64,000 nucleotides of DNA from contig NC_063061.1 of assembly GCF_018812025.1 (NCBI RefSeq), positions 9,253,589 through 9,317,588 on the forward strand, written 5' to 3'. Under the pieces are notes generated by a model that was not told the DNA's origin, did not search any database, and saw nothing but the letters and a program-made list of their open reading frames with translations. The translations under genes and the position numbers were made by a program. Positions 38,701-48,130 of this stretch are shown piece after piece. The stretch is from Megalobrama amblycephala. Lineage: Eukaryota; Chordata; Actinopteri; Cypriniformes; Xenocyprididae. Position 1 is the first letter of the stretch, and each line of letters starts with the position of its first letter.

Positions 38701-39258
38701 TATCTAAAATAAAATAGCTGATGGATTCCACCAGATCCTCTGTCATTGGATGGTCACTATGTAATTTCTGGCTTCCGAGGCCAGGTTAGTGAAACTGACT
38801 TAGAACTTGAATTAGAACTCAATGTGAACTTGCCCTGCGTGCCAATGTCTATACTACCCATCCTAAATAGTATGCGAGATCACAATAAGTGTGTCCCAAA
38901 GCATAGTATGATGAAAAGAGTAAGCCACATGTCCCCAGATGGTCTACTATTTCCAGTAGATTTTCGAAGTGTGGATCCGTGCACACTATAAAGGCTAATA
39001 TTGCCCACAACCCATTGCGCGTTTGGACGAGGATTTGGTTCAGAACTACAAACACGAGTAAAAAGTATTAAAAAAAATACAAAACATGGCGGATATGCAT
39101 GACCGACAGGAAGAGGTTTAGATAAAGGTTTGAGTTTACACTTTCCTCACCTTAGGCAAATTGTCTTCCTCTGCAATCTCAGTTGGCGGCTTACCTGGAT
39201 ACCTGTAAATGACAAAGCACCGCCTGCGGCGAAGAACACCCGCATGAGAATTTGGGCC

Positions 39259-39297
<39 letters not shown>

Positions 39298-41561
39298 ACA
39301 ATTCTAAATTAAAATAAATTACATTTGAACTGATTCAAACAGGTATAGTTCCGCTAAATCACAAAATATTAAGGAATAGTTTACCTAATTGTATTCTTGG
39401 GCCATTTTATGGTTTTTCTTCCATTGAACACAAAAAGTGAATTTAAGAACTCCTCTTTTCAATACAAGGAGAGAAAATGAGGACTGGGACTGTAAAGCTC
39501 CCGAATTATGAAATACATCTCTTAAAATCTGTCCACACAACTTAAAGGGTTAGTTCACCCAAAAATGAAAATTCTGTCATTTATCACTTACCCTCATGCC
39601 GTTCCACACCCATAAGACCTTCATTCATCTTCGGAACGCAAATTAAGATATTTTTGTTGAAATCAGATGGCTCCGTGAGGCCTACATAGGGAGCAATGAC
39701 GTTTCCTCTCTCAAGATCCATTAATGTACTAAAAACATATTTAAATCAGTTCATGTGAGTACAGTGGTTCAATATTAATATTATAAAGCATCGAGAATAT
39801 TTTTGGTGCGCCAAAAAAACTAAATAATGACTTACATAGTGATGGCCGATTTCAAAACACTGCTTCAGGAAGCTTCGGAGCGTTATGAATCAGCGTATCG
39901 AATCATGATTCGGATCGTGTGTCCAATCGCCAAACTGCGGATATAATGTGACACTGGTGCTCCAAACAGCTGATTCGACACAAAAGATTCATAACGCTCC
40001 GAAGCTTCATAAAGCTGTTTTGAAATCGGCCATCGTTATTTTGGGTTTTTGGCGCACCAAAAATATTCTCGTCGCTTTATAATATTAATATTGAACCGCT
40101 GTACTCACATGAACTGATTTAAATATGTTTTTAGTACATTAATGGATCTTGAGAGAGGAAATGTCATTGCTGGCTATGCAGGCCTCACTGAGCCATCAGA
40201 TTTCAACAAAAAATATCTTAATTTGTGTTCCGTAGATGAATGAAGGTCTTATGGGTGTGGAATGGCATGAGGGCGAGTAATAAATTACATTATTCTCATT
40301 TTTGGGTGAACTAACCCTTTAAGCACTTTATTCCACATCTTCTAAAGTCTTATGATAGATCTGTGTGAGAAAATCAAAAACACAAATCATTACTCACTGA
40401 AAATGAACTATGCAACTGATTTGGGCAATGATGCACTTTTGGTAGTCCATTGTAGATTTTTGGTGGATGGGAAGATTAAAGGTTTAACAATTTTGGTCTG
40501 TTCATCACATGACAATCTCATGGACTACTTTTATGACCATTTGTCATTTTGGGGCCTCTTAGCATATCAAAGAGAGAAGCCAGAATTTCCTTCAGAAATG
40601 TATCTTTTATGTTCCACAGAAGAAAAAGACTGTGGGTTTGAAATGACATGAAAGTGAGTAAATGACCCTTTCCTTTTTGGGTCAACTATTCCTTTAAAAA
40701 AAAAGTTAATCAAAGAGAATACAGAAAGTAACTAAAAAAGTGTTTCACAAAAAAGCTCTGAATTAAAAAGAGAGATACAAAGCATACCTGTACACTAAAG
40801 ACAGTGCTTTTATTTCCACTTGTCCTGTGGTTTCCTGTGAAATTTGGGATATTACAAGACAGTACATTACATATATATGTCAGATATTTTGGTTTCTGAC
40901 ACAGTAAACAACTGCACAATCATTAAACTACAACAATAAAAACACATAATATGCAATGTTAATATTTTGTGAAGATGAAAGACCCTAAATGCAAACCGTG
41001 GGATCTTCCAAGCGTTCCAAATACTTCTCAAACGATCCTTGAACAAACTGAAACACATGTTAACACAATAAAACAACATGCTATAAATGTTTAAATTTAC
41101 TGACAGTTTGTACAAAGGTTTTGTTGGTGTAGTCTGAATTCACTCACAGGTTCAAAGTTACATCTGTTTGCCCTCATGAAGTTGACACACCGCTTTCTTA
41201 TTCTATGATGGTAATTCTGGGTGTAGTAAAGCTTATAAACAAAATAAAATCATCAGTTCATAAGCATATTGTCATATGGTCAGGTAACCTACTTAATTGG
41301 AGAGGTGAACTCATAAATGTCATTTAGCGACTCATTTAACAGCTATGCCACAGCATACACGGTTTTTAAGAACTCACAACTTGAACGTGACACAAAAATG
41401 TACAGTTTGAGCTTATTTTAAGGTATATTTATTTAAATTACCTGCTCAGAAACAGCTCGAAACAGACAGGACGCGTCTCTCGCCATCATTTTTCGGTAGA
41501 GCCCGATGCTGGCCAGATACTCGTCCATGTTTACAAAATACTTCTTCAAGGGTTTCTGCAT
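19619..41561 (-). CDS. alg13: ALG13-type OTU/Tudor protein, 24 coding exons
   Basis: Exons traced from ATG 41561: 41442-41561, 41148-41231, 40997-41047, 40788-40834, 39151-39202, 37426-37507, 37121-37283, 35558-35627, 35376-35484, 34813-34877, 34526-34626, 34335-34450, 31598-31841, 31173-31286, 27515-27659, 27161-27305, 25673-25708, 25513-25571, 25196-25267, 24489-24672, 24274-24366, 24154-24194, 20028-20211, 19619-19902. They total 2661 nt, an 886-residue product. Order: OTU cysteine-protease fold (residues 12-140; DASC with Cys32, GHYD with His128), Tudor domain (about 275-330), an FFKKPRGKE block (363-371), an ITFYEIEE block (504-511), a Pro/Ser/Tyr-rich tail. These match mammalian ALG13 block by block. 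An upstream in-frame TGA (41604-41606) supports the start. The GT28 domain that partners ALG14 in lipid-linked oligosaccharide synthesis is absent. All introns are GT-AG except the one after 25196, which appears GC-AG. Confidence 0.9.
20212..21379. repeat. alg13: alg13 intron rich in simple repeats
   Basis: Holds an A run of about 39 bp (20458-20496), a second A run (20611-20637) followed by (AAT)n at 20644-20689, and diffuse AT-rich sequence. No exon or element ends are recognised. Confidence 0.7.
21380..21975 (+). pseudogene. DIRS-type retrotransposon RT/RNase H fragment
   Basis: Translating across frames gives pieces typical of teleost DIRS-like pol: [55 protein letters not shown] and an RNase H start near ALMTDASL. 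Frames shift several times and both ends are missing. It lies in an alg13 intron on the opposite strand. Confidence 0.65.
22031..23888. mobile_element. Mosaic of nested DNA elements
   Basis: The outermost ends CAGGGTTTCTGCAGGTTTTA and its diverged complement (GATCCGTGGAAACCCTG) suggest a hAT-like host. Inside are a TTAA-type end at 22228-22300, a teleost dispersed repeat (22395-23215) and an element with AGGGCCCTATGAAAT ends (about 23510-23785) that itself carries another foldback end. Order of insertion cannot be fixed by eye. Confidence 0.55.
22395..23215. repeat. Dispersed teleost repeat inside the mosaic
   Basis: Contains stretches I recognise as frequent in teleost genomes, such as GGCCAGAGGAGAACTGGCCC and TGGCTTTGCTTAGTTGGGGA. 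It ends in a small inverted repeat around 23137-23213 (CAGTTATCACAGTAAAGCTG and its diverged complement). It interrupts the element that resumes with TTAATATTATGAAGCGACGA. Confidence 0.5.
25196..25267 (-). CDS. alg13: alg13 coding exon with apparent GC donor
   Basis: The 72-nt exon encodes [20 protein letters not shown] followed by YSQQ, matching the place where mammalian ALG13 reads SPQDTVTSYNYPQ. To stay in frame with 24489-24672 it must end at CAACAG, where the intron begins GCATGC. A GT two codons earlier would put the next exon out of frame. A GC-AG intron is therefore inferred. Confidence 0.65.
25907..26380. mobile_element. Foldback hAT-like element with exact 8-bp duplication
   Basis: The ends ACGGTGGCCCAGTAGTGCAC and its complement are perfect. 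AAACTTCT stands outside both (25899-25906 and 26381-26388). A second inverted pair around the centre (TCCACCAAGTGGTTAAAACG near 26034, and its complement) makes almost the whole element foldable. It lies in an alg13 intron. Confidence 0.85.
26400..27160. other. alg13: alg13 intron, no gene seen
   Basis: AT-rich intronic sequence with a short AAATA-type run near 26812-26835. No RNA gene or element ends are recognised. Confidence 0.5.
28666..29516. mobile_element. hAT-like element, innermost insertion
   Basis: The ends CAGGGGCGTAG and CTACGCCCTTG are inverted, and GGTACTAG lies directly outside both (28658-28665 and 29517-29524). It interrupts an older copy of the 18425 family, whose sequence continues across the insertion. 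A GATA-rich patch lies at about 29368-29393. No transposase is present. Confidence 0.85.
29710..29745. repeat. Poly-A run
   Basis: About 35 A bases, with a preceding GAGGGA. It may be the tail of an old retroposed piece, but no body is recognised. Confidence 0.9.
29957..31172. other. alg13: alg13 intron, one MITE fragment
   Basis: Intron sequence with a fragment of the short MITE family at 30701-30786 (TCCAATCCTGCTCCTGTAGG). Otherwise nothing is recognised. The minus-strand frame at 30330-30614 has no family match. Confidence 0.5.
31381..31550. mobile_element. Short hAT-like MITE inside a 311-nt intron
   Basis: The ends CAGGGGTGCCC and GGGCACCCCTG are perfect complements. TGTTAGAA and GGTTAGAA flank them, 7 of 8 bases identical. 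The element fills more than half of the alg13 intron 31287-31597 and ends 47 nt from the exon at 31598. Confidence 0.8.
31598..31841 (-). CDS. alg13: alg13 Pro/Arg-rich middle exon
   Basis: Encodes residues about 354-435: the [19 protein letters not shown] block followed by PPRLQPGPG and a His/Pro/Arg-rich stretch ending RGYGPPR. Mammalian ALG13 has FKKIRGKE, PPRLQ and GRGYGMPR in the same order, so order and spacing are conserved although the linkers differ. Probably disordered; function unknown. Confidence 0.88.
32017..32400. mobile_element. TTAA foldback MITE
   Basis: The two arms (AAAATAGGCTCATTTTCCAA and its complement, then TAGCATAGCTTAGCATA-type inner arms) pair over nearly the full 384 bp. 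TTAA flanks both ends (32013-32016 and 32401-32404). It is in an alg13 intron. Confidence 0.85.
32631..33911. mobile_element. Tc1-derived non-autonomous element with nested insertion
   Basis: The ends CACTGCCTGGCCAAAAAAAA and its diverged complement (TTTTTTTATCCAGGCAAAGT), with TTTAAATAGGCAAATGCT inside, are inverted. Internal inverted blocks surround TTCCAGGATGACAATG and CATTGTCATCCTGGAATATG. A TTAA-type relative of 15708-17871 is inserted at about 33151-33793. No transposase is readable. Confidence 0.65.
33912..34334. other. alg13: alg13 intron, no gene seen
   Basis: AT-rich intronic sequence next to the exon at 34335. No element ends or RNA genes are recognised. Confidence 0.5.
34335..35484 (-). 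CDS. alg13: alg13 exons encoding the Tudor domain
   Basis: Four exons (35376-35484, 34813-34877, 34526-34626, 34335-34450) encode [20 protein letters not shown], then [20 protein letters not shown] and [20 protein letters not shown]. The second and third blocks are the Tudor barrel, a fold that often reads methylated Arg or Lys. In mammalian ALG13 the same blocks follow the OTU domain. All four splice junctions keep frame (phases 1, 0, 2 and 1 at their 3' ends). Confidence 0.9.
36527..37055. repeat. DNA element with imperfect inverted ends
   Basis: The left end TAGGCCGTTTTCAAAAT and right end ATTTCAAACACAGCC are partly complementary. The interior has two GTGCATTATGGG repeats (near 36889 and 36940) and a C run at 36533-36548. 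No coding sequence is seen. Confidence 0.45.
37426..37507 (-). CDS. alg13: alg13 exon with the OTU catalytic histidine
   Basis: Encodes [20 protein letters not shown] followed by [11 protein letters not shown] holds the histidine (residue 128) expected to complete the active site with Cys32 in the first exon. Both catalytic landmarks are retained, so the OTU fold could be active. Mammalian ALG13 has been described as a putative deubiquitinase. Confidence 0.9.
37770..39150. other. alg13: alg13 intron with unassigned repeat fragments
   Basis: Begins with a left end resembling TTAA-type elements (TTTAAAGGGGACATTGG at 37779) but I find no matching right end. A short palindromic TATCGATATATCGAT-type patch lies at 38191-38205. 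Open frames here have no family match. Confidence 0.4.
39259..39296. repeat. Poly-A run
   Basis: About 37 A bases in the alg13 intron, 57 nt upstream (in gene direction) of the exon 39151-39202. Confidence 0.9.
39373..40693. mobile_element. TTAA foldback element, outer of two
   Basis: The ends GGAATAGTTTACC and GGTCAACTATTCC are near complements, with TTAA at 39369-39372 and 40694-40697. It is split by a second TTAA foldback (39546-40318). The 99-codon frame at 40352-40651 is one arm of the element, not a gene. Confidence 0.75.
39546..40318. mobile_element. TTAA foldback element, inner, 773 bp
   Basis: The ends AGGGTTAGTTCACCC and GGGTGAACTAACCCT are exact complements, with TTAA at both sides (39542-39545 and 40319-40322). 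Arms of over 300 bp match, for example GGATCTTGAGAGAGGAAA against its complement near 39698-39716. The loop is around 39920-39950. Confidence 0.88.
41442..41561 (-). CDS. alg13: alg13 first coding exon, OTU catalytic cysteine
   Basis: Encodes 40 residues beginning [20 protein letters not shown] and containing [15 protein letters not shown]. Asp29 and Cys32 form the OTU DxxC motif. The start is supported by an in-frame TGA at 41604-41606. Directly before the ATG the sequence reads TTCTTCAAG, which could also serve as a splice acceptor, so an upstream first exon joined here in another isoform is not excluded. The donor is CAG followed by GTAATT. Confidence 0.88.
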
Positions 41562-41830
41562 CTTGAAGAAATCATAAATAAAAAACAATACATATACAGA
41601 TCTTCACGGCTTTCCGACTAAAAACGAAAAAACAGTGAAGGGCGAAAGTTTCCTTTCGGCTTGAGAATGAAACAGGTGCTGCAAATGAAGCCTGATTACA
41701 GCGCATCACTGTCATGTGGCTCGACGTTACTTAGATTTAAAAACTATGATGTACAATCTGGAGTGATGGTTTCTGTGACACCAATACCGCAGAGGTTTTA
41801 GCTAACAGTTAAAAAAGCAATGGGGATGTC
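41562..41830 (-). promoter_or_regulatory. alg13: Probable alg13 5' UTR and promoter region
   Basis: CpG dinucleotides are denser here than in surrounding AT-rich DNA (for example around 41600-41725), as expected around a housekeeping start. No clear TATA box was found. The transcription start is inferred. Confidence 0.35.
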
Positions 41831-43443
41831 TGTTAACCCTCGCTAGGCCCCAGAATAATATGATGCATACACAGTCTAAATCATTTCAGTGGAGTTTGGT
41901 GTCACTCCCTCAGCATTCAACAGGTAGGTGCTCTGCTCATTAGTTTCAATTAAAGGGGCTTTAAGCTTTACCCAACAAAATATAATTCAAAAATTATATT
42001 TTGTTGTGTTTAAAGGTAATGTTACACGGTAACATATATGTAAAGCAATTAGCATTGAAATATTTTACTCACAAAAATGACCCTAACCGACCAAAAAATA
42101 AATAAATAAATAAATAAAAAAAATAATAATAATAATAACTAATCAACGTTAAACAAACGTTTATTCTAATAATATTAATAAAAATAATAATAAATAGGTA
42201 GACTACCTACGACTTTTCCCTCTCAATTCTACCGCAGTGAAAACGTCACAATTGCGAGTTTATATCTCTAAATTCTGACCATTTTCCTAAAAGTTATTTT
42301 GCGAGTTAAAGCACGAAATGCAAGATAAAAAAAAAAAAAAAAAAAAAAAAGTTCGAATTACATTTATTTATTTGCTTATCTATCTGTCTGTGAAACGCTT
42401 CCATACATTTGCGATTTACATAGACTAGGGGTGAAACGGTTACTGGTTTGACCATAAACCATGATAAAATCTTTTAATATTTAAATTATCATTAGCATTA
42501 CCGCAATTTGAAAGACTCACGGAAGGCCTAAATACTGTCCAGCAACAGTCTCACAGGCGTTTGAGTGCTGAGGGAAAGTGTATTAGTGAATGTGTGAACG
42601 ATTTCATTATATAGATGTATTCTCTGAAGAACGACTGTCTTCAGAAAAGTTTTGAGTTTCTTTTCTTTTCATCCATCCTCCGTTTAATGCCTAATAATAG
42701 TGTACAGCCGTTACCATGGAAACTATATTTCTGCTTTTCCTTAAGCAACACCTACTTTCAGAGAGTGCATTTATTTATTTACAATGTACAAGATATAAGA
42801 GGCAGAGAGGGGTAAAAAAAACCTATATTAATATAAAATAAAAAAAAAATATTACTAAATAATGTATAAAAACATAACATTTAGGCCTATATTAATATTA
42901 ATAATATAACTATATACTAATATTGATGAAACTAAACTATTAAAAATGTTATGTATAAACCATTGAGGTCATATCACTTGTGCTTTTTATGGAACCTTAT
43001 AAAAAGGGTTCTATTTAGAACAAAAAATGGTTCTGTTATTGTTACAAGCTGAAGAACCCTAATTTGATACGGTTTAGAACCATTTTTCTTTAGAGCAGAG
43101 TTCTTTTCCTGAACCTTTGATCACATTTGATATTTTCTCTTATTGATTAGTTTAGTCAATGTTGTGTCTTTTGTTATGCTGATGCTGTGCAGGAAAGACA
43201 TTGTCAAAAATAGTTGTTTTAAACTATTCTACAGATCGCATTTAGGCTATAGAGTTATATGGACTTGTTTAAGATGAAGGGAGAGTGTAATAGTGAAGTC
43301 TCTCTGGGATCTGAGGGTGTTCTTGGGCCCTGAAGAAGTTTTGACATTAGTGCTTTTTTTCAGTTGCATGAAAACATATGAATGGCTAATTACACTATTA
43401 AGCACAAACAGGGCTACAATAATATGTGAGCAGCATGTATGTA
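41831..43443. other. Intergenic, no gene seen
   Basis: AT-rich sequence with an A run at 42329-42350 and AATA-rich patches near 42096-42195. I looked on the minus strand for a GT28 exon of ALG13 and saw none. Confidence 0.45.
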
Positions 43444-45036
43444 CAGTGCTCAGCGTGAATGAGTACACCCCCTTTAAAAAGTAAGATTTTAATCTATATC
43501 TTAATGAACACAAAAACAATTTCCAAAATGTTGACAAGACAAAGGTTTATTATAACATCTGTTTAACTTATAGCATGAAAGTAAGGTTAATAATATAACT
43601 TAGATAACACATTTTTCAGTTTTACTCAAATTAGGGTGATGCAGAAATGAGTACACCCCACAACAAAAACTACTACATCTAGTACTTTGTATGGCATCCA
43701 TGATTTTTAATGACAGCACCAAGTCTTCTAGGCATGGAATGAACAAGTTGGCAACATTTTGCAACATCTATCTTTTTCCCTTCTTCAAGAATGATCTCTT
43801 TTAGAGACTGGATGCAGGATGGAGAGTGATGCTCAACTTGTCTCTTCAGAATTCCCCATAGGTGTTCGATTGGGTTCAGATCAGGAGCCACTGAATCACT
43901 TTCACCCTGTTCTTCTTCGGAAATCCAAAAGTGGCCTTAGATGTGTGTTTAGGATCATTGTCATGTTGGAAAAGTGCATGACAACCAAGGGCAGGGGTGA
44001 TGTTAGCATCTTCTCTTTCAGTATAGAGCAGTACATCTGTGAATTCATGATACCATCAATGAAATGCAGCTCCCCGACACCAGCAGCACTCATGCAGCCC
44101 CACATAAGGACACTGACACCACCATGTTTCACTGTGGGCACCATGCATTTTTCTTTGTATTCCTCACCTTTGGGACGCCATACAGTTTTGAAGCCATCAG
44201 TTCCAAAAACATTTATCTTGGTCTCATCACTCCAGAGTATAGAGTCCCAGTAGTCTTCATCTTTGTCAGCATGGGTCCTGGCAAACTCTAGGTGCGCTTT
44301 TTTGTGCCTGGGCTTTAAATAAGTCTTCTTTCGTGGACGGCACCCATGCATGTCATTCCTCTGCAGTGTATGCCATATTGTGTCATGGGAAATATTCACC
44401 CCAGTTTGGCTTTCTACTTCTTTAGATAACTTCTTCAACCCTTCTCATCAGAAGACGCTCCTGTCGAGGTGTTAACTTCCGTGGATGACCTGGACATCTC
44501 TGTGAGATGGTTGTAGTTCCATCTTTTTAAAATTTTTGTACCACTTTTGCTACATTATTCTGACTGATAAGTAAAGCTTTGTTGATCTTCTTGTAGCGTT
44601 CACCTTTCTGGTGTGGAAAGAAATTATTTTCTTTCTCAGGTCTTGTGACATTTCTCTTCCATGTGGTGCCATTGCTGACAGCATGAAATGGGAAGGGGTT
44701 TTAACACCCTTTTATAGTCAATTGTCTGCTGGACACCTGTGTAATGAATAATTAGACTCACCTGTGGTTGAATTCTTGTTAAATTAGACATTTGTAGTCT
44801 AAAATTTAGCTTTGCTCCAGAGACTTTCAATGGGGTGTATTCATTTTTGCAACACCATAATTTGAGTAAAACTCAAAACTTTGTTATATTATTAACTTTA
44901 CTTTCATGTTATAAGTAAACAGATGTTACATAAAACTTAGTCTTGTCAACATTTGTTTTTTTTTTTTTTTGTTCATTGAGATATTGTTTAAAATGTTACT
45001 TTTCCAAGGGGGTGTACTCATTTACGCTGAGCACTG
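43444..45036 (-). mobile_element. Tc1-like DNA transposon, copy C
   Basis: The ends CAGTGCTCAGCGTGAATGAG and CATTTACGCTGAGCACTG are inverted, with TA at 43442-43443 and 45037-45038. The length is 1593 bp and the interior holds a broken transposase on the minus strand. Confidence 0.9.
43679..44700 (-). pseudogene. Tc1-like transposase pseudogene C
   Basis: Readable parts are a decayed N-terminal segment (about 44440-44690), a middle part (43902-44438) with ILWSDETKINVFG around the first catalytic Asp, and a last part (43679-43891) with LNPIEHLWGILKRQ around the third acidic residue. The stretch around the second Asp is out of frame (read as SNMTMILNTH instead of a QHDNDPKH-type motif). At least two frameshifts separate the pieces. 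Confidence 0.8.
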
Positions 45037-46166
45037 TACATTGAATTTTTGAGAAAATAACGTGCATATTTTTTGAAAAAACAAAAATTAAGTAATTGAA
45101 ATAAGACCATATACTAAACCTAATAAACATTTGTTGCAGCATGAGTTCTTCAGCCCAGTAGATCTACTACATGGACATCAGATTTCGTTGTGGAAATGTG
45201 ATCGCAAATTGTGGATTTACTTAGCTGTTCCTGTTGACTTCACATTGGATTTACTTCACTGTTCCTGTTGGATTGTTTGTTGCTGAGATATCACATGAGT
45301 CGACACTGGATTTAAAGGTATTGTTGCAACAACAGCTGTTTAATGGCCATTGACTCTGTGTGCACTCAAACATATGCGTCAATCCAATGCATTGGTCGCC
45401 AAACGGTTAAACATTTATTTTTTGTACTGCATGTTTGAGTACTGTTTGTAATATGGATGAACATTGTTTGGCTGTGGAGAAAACCGCAGTGACAAATTAA
45501 CGACTTTGTAATGAAAACGAGACCTGAAGGGCAAAAAAGGCCAATTAAGCAAAGGCAGCAAAGGCTTTGGTGGAAAGACATTACAAAAGCTGAGAAGCAC
45601 ACAAAATTATCAAGACTATTAAAAGGTTGATACAAGATAACAAAGAATATGAGTCTGAGGTACTAACCCAAACTTCAGTGAGTTGGGTCTAGGCTAAGGA
45701 AGCGCATGAATCACTGTTGACTGCATTACCTAACAATGAAATTTTAAAAAATGATACACAACCCCGCCATATCCTGGCCAAATCACAGAGATGCCGATTC
45801 GCATGGGAATAATATTACCATGGGACTAATATTATCACAGGACCTCGATGTTCTGCGAAATATGGTAGGTCATTTGTGGGGGAATTCTTACTTTACAAAT
45901 TACAGACATGGCAAATTCACATGGGATTAAGATCACAGACAACCTCCGCAATTATTACAAATGACTAGAGGTCACTGCTGTGTGAAATGTGTTCTGACTA
46001 AAAATGACATTGGCAATGGCCTACAGCCAATGAGAGAGCAAGATACAGATACAGATACAAATGTTATGTCTTCCTGCCATAAGCAATTAAGGGGCAAGTG
46101 TGTAGGAGCCAATTTAATGCAATTATATATTTGTCCATTTGGTGGCGCTCTGACGTTGTATATTAA
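45037..46166. other. Intergenic, no gene seen
   Basis: Short unrelated open frames only. A GATACA repeat occurs at about 46031-46047. No element ends are recognised, although composition changes suggest decayed repeats. Confidence 0.4.
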
Positions 46167-46843
46167 AGGTCCCGTTTTTCCGTGGTTTTTTGAAGCTTTG
46201 ATTGTGTTTATAGTGTGCAATATAACATGTGTTCATGTTTCGCGTGTAAAAAAACACAGTATTTTTCACATAATTTACTTATCTGTATACCGCTGTTTCC
46301 ACTGTCATAAAAACGGGCTGATGACTTCCTTGTTCTATGAAGTCCCTCCTTCAGAAATACGTAACGAGTTCTGATTGTGCCAGCGGTTCCTGTGTTGTGA
46401 TTCGACAGCAGTTTAGCGCATCTTGCCCGGAAAGGTCACGCCTCTTACCATAACGTGGAGATGCATGCGCTCAGTGTTATTGTAAACATGTCTTTCATTT
46501 TACCCTATCAATTTGAGCCGGAATCAGACCCGGTGATTGGACTGCGGGATGAAAATAACAGCGTTTCGACGACATGGCGACAAACACACTCTACAAACGC
46601 AACTCTGGTGTATTCCTGTGGGTGGAGGTTAGTCAAAAAACTGTTTTAGTGACGTCATTAAAGAAGGAAGTAGAGGGATGTAGTCCAAACTGGCCGTTCG
46701 ATGTAGGCGACTTCTGTTAAATAAAATATCTCGCTTGGCATTGAACTTTGAGCTTTAAAATTTTACAGATTTTATTTATACTCTAACAACAACATTACAC
46801 ACTAACTAAAGTTTGAAACATGGGATCACGAAGAACGGGACCT
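46167..46843. mobile_element. TTAA-flanked non-autonomous element
   Basis: The ends AGGTCCCGTT and AACGGGACCT are inverted, each bordered by TTAA (46163-46166 and 46844-46847). The interior is CpG-richer than its surroundings and contains no transposase. Confidence 0.75.
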
Positions 46844-46871
46844 TTAAAGGCCACCTGGGTAATGAGACAAC

Positions 46872-47312
46872 AGGGGTGCTTCTCAATTCTTATTTTTTTT
46901 TGCATCCTTGTTTCCTTTCCTCGAGTCTTAGCTCCACCCCTTCAGGATGCGAGGGAAGGACACAAGGAAAAGATGCGAGGATGGAGGAATTGAATCAAGT
47001 GAAATGATATCCTCGCTCACGTTATCGTCACAAGTAAAGCATACATTTAAATTATTGTGACCGATATGAAGGGGAAGGAGAATTTATACGTGCGTCAGGT
47101 TTCTTGATGAGAAAGACTTCCGCAAAGGATACACCCGTGTATCCTCGCTCATGACTCCTCAGGAAGCGTCCAAACTCCTCGTTCCTTGTCTCCTCGCGGT
47201 GCAATTAGAGAATTGAGATGTCTTTCAAGATGGCTGAGCTCGATCGGTTTCCGGGTCATAGTATGGAGGACGGAGGAGCGAGGAAACGAGGAGGGATATT
47301 GAGTAGCACCTC
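46872..47312. mobile_element. DNA element with GAGG-rich arms
   Basis: The ends AGGGGTGCTTCTCAATTC and ATTGAGTAGCACCT are inverted. Subterminal arms repeat CTCG/GAGGAAAC-type stretches. No target duplication is clear. Confidence 0.6.
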
Positions 47313-47424
47313 AGGTGTTAATTGGTCACAGGGAAGCACACGGTTTTTGACCGTGAAGAAGTAATCTGACTATAGAGTATATTATATTTACATAAAGACT
47401 TTACTTGGCTTTAGATCTACACAG

Positions 47425-48130
47425 TTCAAAGGTTTAGATCTGTAAGGTTTTTTTTATGTTTTTAAAAAGAAGTCTCTTCTGCTCACCAAGGCTGCATTTA
47501 TTTGATCTAAAATACAGCAAAAACAGTAATATTGTGAAATATTTTTTACAATTTAAAATAACTGTTTTAGGAATAATTGTTTCAGGATTCTTTGATGAAC
47601 GGAAAGTTCAAAAGAACAGCATTTTTCTGTAATAGAAAACTTTTGTAACATTATAAATATCTTTACTGTCACTTTTGATCAATATAATGCATCCTTGCTG
47701 AATAAAAGTATTAATTTATTTTCAAGAAAGAAAGAAAGAAAAATAAATTCTTACTGAGCCCAAACTTTCAAACAGTAGTGTATAATGTTACAAATGCTTT
47801 CTATTTCAGAAATTATTTTTAACTTTCTATTCATCAAAGAATCCTGGAAAAAAAAAAAATGTACACAACTGTTTTTAACATTGATAATATTCATAAATGC
47901 TCCTTGAGCAGGAAATCAGCATATTAGAATGATTTCTGAAGGATCATGTGACACTGAAGACTGGAGTAATGATTTACATCACAGGAGTAAACTGAATTTT
48001 TAAATATATTGAAATAGAAAATGGTTATTTTAAATTGTAAAAATGCTGTATTTTGGATCAAATAAATCAGCTTGGATGAGCAGAAGAGACTTTTAAAAAC
48101 AACAAATCATACTGATCTAAAACATTTGAA
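47425..48130. mobile_element. Mariner-type foldback MITE
   Basis: TTCAAAGGTTTAGATC at the left and GATCTAAAACATTTGAA at the right are near complements. Inner arms share TCTGCTCACCAAGGCTGCAT with its diverged complement. The same family is complete at 62771-63692. Short GAAA repeats lie at 47725-47741. Confidence 0.7.

Noticed and set aside
40352..40651. 99-codon open frame
   Set aside because: It is one arm of the TTAA foldback 39373-40693; the sequence is palindromic and non-coding.
19619..41561. OTUD4 as identity of the minus-strand gene
   Set aside because: The OTU and Tudor parts resemble OTUD4, but the middle blocks ([35 protein letters not shown]) and the last exon follow ALG13 in order, and TRPC5 is its neighbour as in human.
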